This document shows positions 5,746 to 11,166 of a DNA stretch of 11,166 nt, piece by piece. The first letter of the stretch is position 1; every line of letters starts with the position of its first letter. The notes below the pieces were generated by a model. It was not told the DNA's origin. It saw only the letters and a list, made by a program, of their open reading frames with translations, and ran no database searches. Both the position numbers and the translations under genes were made by a program. This DNA is from Bacillota bacterium (GTDB lineage: Bacteria; Bacillota_I; Bacilli_A; Acholeplasmatales; Acholeplasmataceae): positions 1 through 11,166 of the forward strand of contig SBGC01000050.1 of NCBI GenBank assembly GCA_006226985.1. The letters are read 5' to 3'.

Positions 5746-8700
5746 TTATTCATTATAAATCAAGTCATCTAAAAATTGGTCAAACAAGTAAAGCCAGTGT
5801 TGTTTTTGATTTTTAATGACCATACGTACATGAATGTGCCCTTTAATAAACTCTAAACGAATGGGCACATTGAATGCATTAGCCTTATCAAATAACTTCT
5901 GACCGTTCATCTTTTGAGATGCTTCCATTGTTAACACGAGTGAAACCATAGATGGTTCAACAAGTGTTTTTTGAACACCGATTTTCGCACAATACTTTTT
6001 AAATAGTTTTTCATACATATATAAAAGAAGATCTGCATCAAGTGCTCCAAAACGATCAGTTAACTCATTTTTTAGATCGTTAATGTCTGAAAGCCTGTTA
6101 AGTTCAGCAATTCGTTTATGTATTTCAATACGAATAGCGTCTTCACTCACATAAGATGGGTCTACGTGTCTTGCTGCATAGACTTCATCAATAGTAGTTT
6201 CTTTTGGTTTTTCAATAGAAATACCTGTTATTGCTTCTTCGAGTAATTTCATATAGAGTTCAATACCTACTGAGTCAATGAAGCCTGATTGTTCAGATCC
6301 TAAGATATCACCTGCACCACGAATAGATAAATCTCTCATGGCTATCTTAAATCCACTACCCAGTGCAGTGAAGTCTTGAATAGCAGTCAATCTCTTTTTA
6401 GCTTCATCGTTGATGTTTCGATATTGATCATAGAGTAGATACGCATAAGCGATTCGATCACTACGTCCAACACGTCCTCTAATTTGATAGAGTTGTGATA
6501 ACCCTAATTTATCTGCATCGTGGATGATGAGTGTATTTGTATTAGGAATATCAACACCTGTCTCGATAATCGTTGTAGATACTAAAACATCATATTGGTG
6601 ATCTATAAAATCACTTAACGTATTTTCTAATAAATCACGATTCATTTGTCCATGTGCATATGCAATTCTTGCTTCAGGAACTAGTTTTTCAAGTTTATGT
6701 ACCATGCCTTCAATGCCTTGTACTTGATTAAAGAGATAAAAGACTTGTCCGCCTCGTGCAAGCTCTCTAGAGATTGCTTCTTTCACTAATGCTTCATGAC
6801 GTTCAACAACATATGTTTGAACAGGATACCTGTTTAAAGGAGGTGTTTCAATCATTGATAGATCTTTTAGTCCCATCATCGACATTTGTAATGTTCTTGG
6901 AATCGGAGTTGCAGATAAAGTGAGTGTATCGACATTCACTTTAATCTCTCTAATTTTTTCTTTATGTTCAACACCAAACCGTTGTTCCTCATCTATAATG
7001 AGTAAGCCTAAGTCTTTGAATTTTACATCTTTTGAAAGTATACGATGCGTTCCTATTAAAACATCGACATACCCTTTGCTTAATTTTTCAAGCGTTTCTT
7101 TTTGTTTTTTAGGTTTCACAAAACGACTTAATAAAGCAACATTGGCCCCATATTTTTCAAAACGTTCTTTGAATGTATAAAAATGTTGTCTGGCTAATAC
7201 TGTTGTAGGAACTAAATAGAGGACTTGTTTCTGATTGAGCACAGCTTTAAATGATGCACGAAGTGCAACTTCTGTTTTGCCAAATCCAACATCGCCACAA
7301 ATCAGACGATCCATTGGTCTTTCTTGTTCCATATCATGCTTTGTATCAATAATTGCGCGTTCTTGATCTTTTGTGGTTTGATAGTTGAAATCAAGCTCAA
7401 AAGCTTTTTGCATTTCAGTATCTTTGTCATATGCAAAACCAACACTTTGTTGTCTTTCAGCATAAAGTTGAATTAATCGATCACTTAAATCTTTAATACG
7501 CATGCGGACACTGGCTTTAGTCTTTGTCCATTGTTTTCCACCAAGTTTAGATAATTTAGGATGCATACCATCATGACTGCTATATTTAAGAACCATATCA
7601 ATTTGATCCATAGGTACATATAAAGCTTCTTGATTCGCGTATATAATATGCAGATAATCTCTTTTTTCTTGACTTAACTCCATTGTTTTTAAACCTATAT
7701 ATTGTCCAATGCCATAATCATAATGAACAACAAAATCGCCAACTGTTAAATCTTCGATACGTCGAATCTTGGTTGATTGATTTAAAACGCTTCGATATTT
7801 AATTGCGGGTCTTACTTTATATGAGAATAATTGTGCTTCATCAATAATCATTAAATGATCTGGTTTAGAAATAAATGATCCATGGTTTGACTCTTTAACA
7901 AGAATGATGTCAGCTGATTCTTCTAGTTTTTGTTTGTATGAGATTTTCTTTTCCTGAAGAAAAGTAGTCACTTGCTCATGATAATGATTCGTTGGTGCAC
8001 AAAAAATAATGCGCATCTTACCTAAAACATCTTTAATATCTAGGTAAAGAAGGTTTAAGTTCCCTTGATAGTTATTGACTGTTGATATACCTAAATCAAT
8101 TGCGTCCTCGGGTGAATTCAATCCATAATTATCGATTTCGATATGTTTTTTCTTTAGTTGTTTCGATAAGTCGATTCTAAAAGGAACATCTAAAAATGCT
8201 CGACCGTTCATTGCAACCGCATATGTATCTAAATCACTATGAATGGTTTCTTCGTTTGCAATCATCTTATGAACATCGATGTAGTAAATCTTTTTCTTTT
8301 TTGTAAAATCAATGATTGTTGTTTCTTCTAAGTTAAAAAATGGGATATATAAATTGAGGGCATCGAGCTTCGTTCTTGTTTCGATGAAATCAAGATCAGC
8401 ACCTAATTTTTCTTGTTCTCTTTCTGAAAGTGATTTTTCTTGGAAAAACTTTTGAATGCGATTAATCGCATCTTTTTTCATGTCATCTGTGTAAAAAAGC
8501 TCATGCATAGGTGCAATTTGAATCGTTTCGATTTCTGCAAATGACCTCTGATTTTCAACATCAAAGACTTTTATCTGATCAAGGACGTCATCAAAGAAGT
8601 CTAGACGGTAAGGCTTATCATGATTAAGGGTATAGATATCTAGAATATGGCCTCGTAAACTGAATTCACCAGGTTTCTCTACAGTGTAAGTTCTCACATA

Positions 8701-9165
8701 TCCACTATAAACTAAGTACCTAACAAGCTCTTGAATGTCATAGTTTTCGTTTCTTTTGACCGTTTTTACACTATGAATATAATCGTCTGGAGTGAGTTGT
8801 CTTTGACAGATGCCTTGCATGGTTGTAATTATGATAAATTTTTGGTCTGTAAGTAGTTGTTTTAATGTAAAAAGACGTTCACTTTTAAACTCAGGACTGC
8901 CTAAAGCCATCATACTTGTTAATGTTTGATCTGCTGGATAAAAGAGGACTTGCTCTGAATCAACGAGTTGAGACATGACGTCATAGTATTTTTGTGCTTC
9001 ATATAAATTAGGTGTAACAACAAATACATTTTCATCACCTTCTAAATAATCAATAGCTATTAAATAGGCGTTATAGGTATCATTTGATGACTTAAAAAAC
9101 ACCGTTTTGGATGTTTTTTCTATTCTCTTATGTATTTGTGTGTTGTGTCTTATATAATTTAACAT
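5746..9165 (-). CDS. mfd: Transcription-repair coupling factor Mfd
   Basis: ATP-driven translocase that removes RNA polymerase stalled at DNA lesions and recruits UvrA for nucleotide excision repair. Numbered from a GTG at 9171. The UvrB-like N-terminal module covers roughly 20-300. The RNA-polymerase interaction (CarD-like) domain is near 473-530 with VGDFVVHYDYGIGQYIGL. Walker A is GDVGFGKTE (626-634), the DEEQ box is at 727-730, SATPIPRT is at 753-760 and QIRGRVGR is at 896-903. The TRG translocation motif starts at RGAGDILG (951-958), and a C-terminal D7-like regulatory domain runs from about 1000 to 1141. Full length for the family, with all helicase motifs intact. Start choice: AGGTGA (9173-9168) overlaps that GTG, so the ATG at 9165 (1139 residues) is preferred. 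It follows pth, as in Bacillus. Its presence implies a working UvrABC pathway, unlike many reduced mollicutes. Confidence 0.96.
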   Translation of the reverse strand: MLNYIRHNTQIHKRIEKTSKTVFFKSSNDTYNAYLIAIDYLEGDENVFVVTPNLYEAQKYYDVMSQLVDSEQVLFYPADQTLTSMMALGSPEFKSERLFTLKQLLTDQKFIIITTMQGICQRQLTPDDYIHSVKTVKRNENYDIQELVRYLVYSGYVRTYTVEKPGEFSLRGHILDIYTLNHDKPYRLDFFDDVLDQIKVFDVENQRSFAEIETIQIAPMHELFYTDDMKKDAINRIQKFFQEKSLSEREQEKLGADLDFIETRTKLDALNLYIPFFNLEETTIIDFTKKKKIYYIDVHKMIANEETIHSDLDTYAVAMNGRAFLDVPFRIDLSKQLKKKHIEIDNYGLNSPEDAIDLGISTVNNYQGNLNLLYLDIKDVLGKMRIIFCAPTNHYHEQVTTFLQEKKISYKQKLEESADIILVKESNHGSFISKPDHLMIIDEAQLFSYKVRPAIKYRSVLNQSTKIRRIEDLTVGDFVVHYDYGIGQYIGLKTMELSQEKRDYLHIIYANQEALYVPMDQIDMVLKYSSHDGMHPKLSKLGGKQWTKTKASVRMRIKDLSDRLIQLYAERQQSVGFAYDKDTEMQKAFELDFNYQTTKDQERAIIDTKHDMEQERPMDRLICGDVGFGKTEVALRASFKAVLNQKQVLYLVPTTVLARQHFYTFKERFEKYGANVALLSRFVKPKKQKETLEKLSKGYVDVLIGTHRILSKDVKFKDLGLLIIDEEQRFGVEHKEKIREIKVNVDTLTLSATPIPRTLQMSMMGLKDLSMIETPPLNRYPVQTYVVERHEALVKEAISRELARGGQVFYLFNQVQGIEGMVHKLEKLVPEARIAYAHGQMNRDLLENTLSDFIDHQYDVLVSTTIIETGVDIPNTNTLIIHDADKLGLSQLYQIRGRVGRSDRIAYAYLLYDQYRNINDEAKKRLTAIQDFTALGSGFKIAMRDLSIRGAGDILGSEQSGFIDSVGIELYMKLLEEAITGISIEKPKETTIDEVYAARHVDPSYVSEDAIRIEIHKRIAELNRLSDINDLKNELTDRFGALDADLLLYMYEKLFKKYCAKIGVQKTLVEPSMVSLVLTMEASQKMNGQKLFDKANAFNVPIRLEFIKGHIHVRMVIKNQKQHWLYLFDQFLDDLIYNE

Positions 9166-9183
9166 GTTCACCTAGATATGAAA

Positions 9184-9203
9184 ACCCAAACCTACGTTTG
9201 GGT
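9184..9203 (-). terminator. Hairpin over the pth stop codon (possible weak terminator or attenuator)
   Basis: ACCCAAAC and GTTTGGGT form a perfect eight-base stem with a four-base loop; the pth stop codon TAG lies in and beside the loop. On the minus strand it is followed by only TTTC, so termination would be weak. It may reduce transcription into mfd or protect the 3' end of the upstream message. The sequence and its location are clear; the function is inference. Confidence 0.5.
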
Positions 9204-9761
9204 GTTGTATTTCGTCATAATATCTTTATATGGTTTATCTTGGATAAAGTCATCGATGATATCCATAGACAGCTTGATTGTTTTTTGAAGTGTTATGATT
9301 TCGTCTTCACTAAATTGTCCAAGAACATATTGATCAAGTGCCATAGACACATTATTATCAATACCTATCCGAACCCGTTTAAATGCTTCATTATGCAATA
9401 AACCAATGATATTTCTTAATCCGTTATGGCCACCATGACCACCAGTTTCTCTAAGTCTTAGCTTGCCTGCTGGCAAGTTGACATCATCAACAAATATCAA
9501 TAAATCATCCATATCCACATCGTAATATTTCATGATTTTTGAAATTGCTTCGCCAGATAGGTTCATATACGTTGATGGTTTAACAAACATTATTTTTTGA
9601 CCCAATTGATTAATTAAAGCGACTTCTGCATTAAACTTTAAGTCAAGTTTAGCTTTTTCCTTTAATTTATCGAGATAAGCGTCAATCACCATGAACCCAA
9701 TATTGTGACGTGTTTTTTGATATTTTTGACCTGGGTTACCAAGTCCTACAATCACTTTCAT
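9192..9761 (-). CDS. pth: Peptidyl-tRNA hydrolase
   Basis: Cleaves peptidyl-tRNA released by abortive translation, recycling tRNA in the cytoplasm. The protein is 189 residues, typical of bacterial Pth. Seen: VGLGNPG (5-11) with Asn9, RHNIGF (18-23) with the catalytic His19, KPSTYMNLSG (61-70) with Asn67, DDVNLPAG (92-99) whose first Asp matches the catalytic aspartate of E. coli Pth, and GGHGGHNGLR (107-116) with Asn113. The ATG overlaps the prs stop as TAATG, so translational coupling is likely; only a weak AGAGAAA precedes it. The prs-pth adjacency is the Bacillus arrangement with ctc missing between them. Confidence 0.97.
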   Translation of the reverse strand: MKVIVGLGNPGQKYQKTRHNIGFMVIDAYLDKLKEKAKLDLKFNAEVALINQLGQKIMFVKPSTYMNLSGEAISKIMKYYDVDMDDLLIFVDDVNLPAGKLRLRETGGHGGHNGLRNIIGLLHNEAFKRVRIGIDNNVSMALDQYVLGQFSEDEIITLQKTIKLSMDIIDDFIQDKPYKDIMTKYNTQT

Positions 9762-10738
9762 TAATTTTTCTCTGGATGTGATATTTTGTCAAATATTTGA
9801 CTAATTGGTTCGTCTTTTACGATGTGTAGTATTGATTGACCAAGTAATGGTCCAATTGATAATTGAATAATTTTTGGTAATGCTTTTTGTTTAGGTAGTG
9901 CGATTGTATCTGTGACAACAACTTGACAAATAACTGAGTTGTTAATTCTTTCAATCGCATCCCCTGAAAAAACAGCATGGGTTGCAGCTGCATATACTTT
10001 GGTTGCTCCAGCGTCAATTAAAGCTTGAGCTCCAGCAACAAGTGTTCCTGCTGTATCAATAATGTCATCCACCATAATAGCAACACGTCCACTAACATCC
10101 CCAATAATATTTTGGACTTCAGCTCTATTTGGTTCTGGTCTTCTTTTATCAATAATAGCAAGTGGAGCATTCAAAATTCTAGCAAAGATTCTAGCCCGTG
10201 TCACACCACCATGATCTGGTGATACAACGACGATATTTTCAAGTGGTTTATTATATAAGAAATAGTCAGCTAAAAGTGGTGCTGCAGGGAAGTTATCAAT
10301 GGGTATATTAAAGAATCCTTGAATTTGTGCGGCATGTAAGTCAAGACATATCACACGATTAACACCTGCAACTTGAAGCATATCTGCAATCAGTTTTGCA
10401 GTAATTGGTTGTCTCGATTTTGATTTTCTATCTTGTCGAGAATATCCATAATAAGGCATAATGACTGTGACTGTTTTTGCTGAAGCACGCTTAAGAGCAT
10501 CCGCCATAATTAGTAATTCCATTAAGTGTTCATTTGCAGGAGATGATGTGGATTGTATAACAAAACAATCATGTCCACGTACACTTTCTTCAATATTGAT
10601 TGATATTTCTCCATCAGCAAATCTTACAACATCCGCTGAAGATATTTCAATCCCAGAAGTTCGAGCAATCTCTTCCGCTAAAGGGCGGTTTGAGTTCAGG
10701 GCAAAAAGTTTAATTTTCTTTCCATCGATGATTGACAT
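9761..10738 (-). CDS. prs: Ribose-phosphate pyrophosphokinase (PRPP synthetase)
   Basis: Makes PRPP from ribose-5-phosphate and ATP, the precursor for purine, pyrimidine, NAD and salvage pathways. The protein is 325 residues, class I length. Seen: RFADGE (39-44), [10 protein letters not shown] (96-105) of the ATP site, the PRPP-synthetase signature around [11 protein letters not shown] (133-143) with a metal-binding His135, the flexible catalytic loop DKRRPEPN (197-204), and the PRPP loop [10 protein letters not shown] (223-232). All key residues are present. The start ATG has AAGGAG at good spacing. It is the first gene after the spoVG terminator, with its own promoter bearing a palindrome, and it is translationally coupled to pth. 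In Bacillus it follows spoVG-glmU; glmU is absent here. Confidence 0.98.
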   Translation of the reverse strand: MSIIDGKKIKLFALNSNRPLAEEIARTSGIEISSADVVRFADGEISINIEESVRGHDCFVIQSTSSPANEHLMELLIMADALKRASAKTVTVIMPYYGYSRQDRKSKSRQPITAKLIADMLQVAGVNRVICLDLHAAQIQGFFNIPIDNFPAAPLLADYFLYNKPLENIVVVSPDHGGVTRARIFARILNAPLAIIDKRRPEPNRAEVQNIIGDVSGRVAIMVDDIIDTAGTLVAGAQALIDAGATKVYAAATHAVFSGDAIERINNSVICQVVVTDTIALPKQKALPKIIQLSIGPLLGQSILHIVKDEPISQIFDKISHPEKN

Positions 10739-10768
10739 GTTCTATACTCCTTCGTTATTATCACTTTC

Positions 10769-10797
10769 ATTATACATGAAATGTATCTTATTTTTTA
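10769..10797 (-). promoter_or_regulatory. Promoter of the prs operon with an overlapping palindrome
   Basis: A perfect TATAAT lies at 10774-10769 on the minus strand; the -35 region (TAAAAA at 17-base spacing) is poor. The inverted repeat ATACAT-GAA-ATGTAT (10772-10786) overlaps the first part of the -10 box and the spacer, a typical place for a repressor operator. Start is expected near 10762, giving a leader of about 24 bases. A weak -35 with an overlapping palindrome suggests factor-dependent control (inference). Confidence 0.6.
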
Positions 10798-10808
10798 GAC
10801 ATAACTCC

Positions 10809-10845
10809 AAAAAAAAATCTTTTTGCATGGTCTGCAAAAAAGATT
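10809..10845 (-). terminator. Intrinsic terminator of spoVG
   Basis: The minus strand has AATCTTTTTTGCA-GACCA-TGCAAAAAGATT followed by a T-tract ending at 10809. The stem is about 12 bp with one extra T. It separates spoVG from prs, in contrast to the Bacillus cluster, where transcription can run from spoVG into the following genes. Confidence 0.9.
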
Positions 10846-10870
10846 TCTATTTAATACTTCATTTGTTTGC

Positions 10871-11152
10871 TTATTCTTCTTCGGAAGCTTGTGGATTTGC
10901 TAAAGCTTCATTGTAAGCAACCGTAATTGCATCTTCAATAACTTTACGCATTTCTCCATGAATAGGGTGTGCAATATCTCTAAATGTACCATTTGGAGTT
11001 TTTTTGCTTGGCATTGCGACAAAAATGCCGTTTTCTCCTTCAATGATACGAATGTCATGTACAACAAAACTTTCATCGAAGGTTATTGTTGCCACTCCCC
11101 TTAGTCTGCTTTCGCTGCTAACAAGCTTAACTCTTACATCGGTAATTTTCAT
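10871..11152 (-). CDS. spoVG: SpoVG family nucleic-acid-binding regulator
   Basis: Small protein of 93 residues from the chosen ATG, the normal SpoVG size. Seen: the N-terminal MKITDVRVKLV, RLRGVATITFD, a central FVVHDIRIIEG, and the family hallmark GIFVAMPSKKTPNGTFRDIAHPI, which is nearly invariant in the family. Family knowledge: SpoVG affects septation and sporulation in Bacillus and virulence genes in Staphylococcus and Listeria, and binds DNA or RNA site-specifically. In a wall-less, non-sporulating organism a sporulation role is excluded, so a general regulatory role is inferred. Start choice: the TTG at 11164 would lie in the GGAGGG ribosome binding site (11162-11157), and known family members begin at the Met corresponding to 11152. 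The upstream promoter lies outside the window. Confidence 0.95.
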   Translation of the reverse strand: MKITDVRVKLVSSESRLRGVATITFDESFVVHDIRIIEGENGIFVAMPSKKTPNGTFRDIAHPIHGEMRKVIEDAITVAYNEALANPQASEEE

Positions 11153-11166
11153 TTTGCCCTCCAAGA

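Noticed and set aside
10461..10916. Plus-strand open frame of 151 codons over prs and the prs promoter
   Set aside because: It is antisense to the strongly supported prs gene and crosses the spoVG terminator. It has no recognisable domain and its length is explained by the composition of the opposite strand.
11153..11164. TTG start for spoVG four codons upstream
   Set aside because: It falls inside the GGAGGG ribosome binding site, and family members start at the Met encoded at 11152.
1..11166. CRISPR array, insertion sequence, prophage or tRNA gene
   Set aside because: No spaced direct repeats of CRISPR length, transposase or phage genes, terminal inverted repeats or tRNA cloverleaf were seen; the region is housekeeping in content and co-oriented throughout.

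Overview
The window looks like chromosomal DNA from a low-GC Firmicutes/Tenericutes bacterium, most likely an Acholeplasma or close relative (inference). The reasons are the very AT-rich sequence, Bacillus-like genes and gene order, and compact operons. All visible tryptophans are TGG and no gene contains an in-frame TGA, unlike Mycoplasma or Spiroplasma, where TGA encodes Trp. All nine genes lie on the minus strand, so in transcription order the window reads from right to left.

Layout in transcription order: (1) spoVG (11152-10871), closed by a strong terminator. (2) A promoter with a palindrome over its -10 box, then prs, pth, mfd and a PLP aminotransferase (10738-4550), tightly packed and closed by a terminator. 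The order spoVG-prs-pth-mfd is that of Bacillus subtilis with glmU and ctc removed. (3) A 408-base gap holding a candidate structured RNA of about 165 nt with its own promoter and terminator, then a separate promoter for fhs. (4) fhs and folD, the two enzymes that make and interconvert 10-formyl-, 5,10-methenyl- and 5,10-methylene-tetrahydrofolate. (5) A 314-base gap holding a promoter, a guanine-class purine riboswitch aptamer, alternative pairing elements and an intrinsic terminator. (6) ppa (inorganic pyrophosphatase) and a YebC/YeeI-type protein, followed by a terminator and, at the window edge, a possible promoter for the next gene.

Metabolic theme: prs makes PRPP, fhs/folD supply the formyl groups for purine synthesis, and ppa removes the pyrophosphate released by phosphoribosyltransferases and polymerases. 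A guanine aptamer before ppa fits this theme, although ppa is not a usual purine-riboswitch target. mfd, pth, yebC and spoVG are information-processing genes (transcription-coupled repair, peptidyl-tRNA recycling, translation or regulation, nucleic-acid binding).

The protein genes are ordinary. The two intergenic RNAs are the parts worth attention: the purine aptamer placed before ppa, and the unrecognised RNA before fhs.
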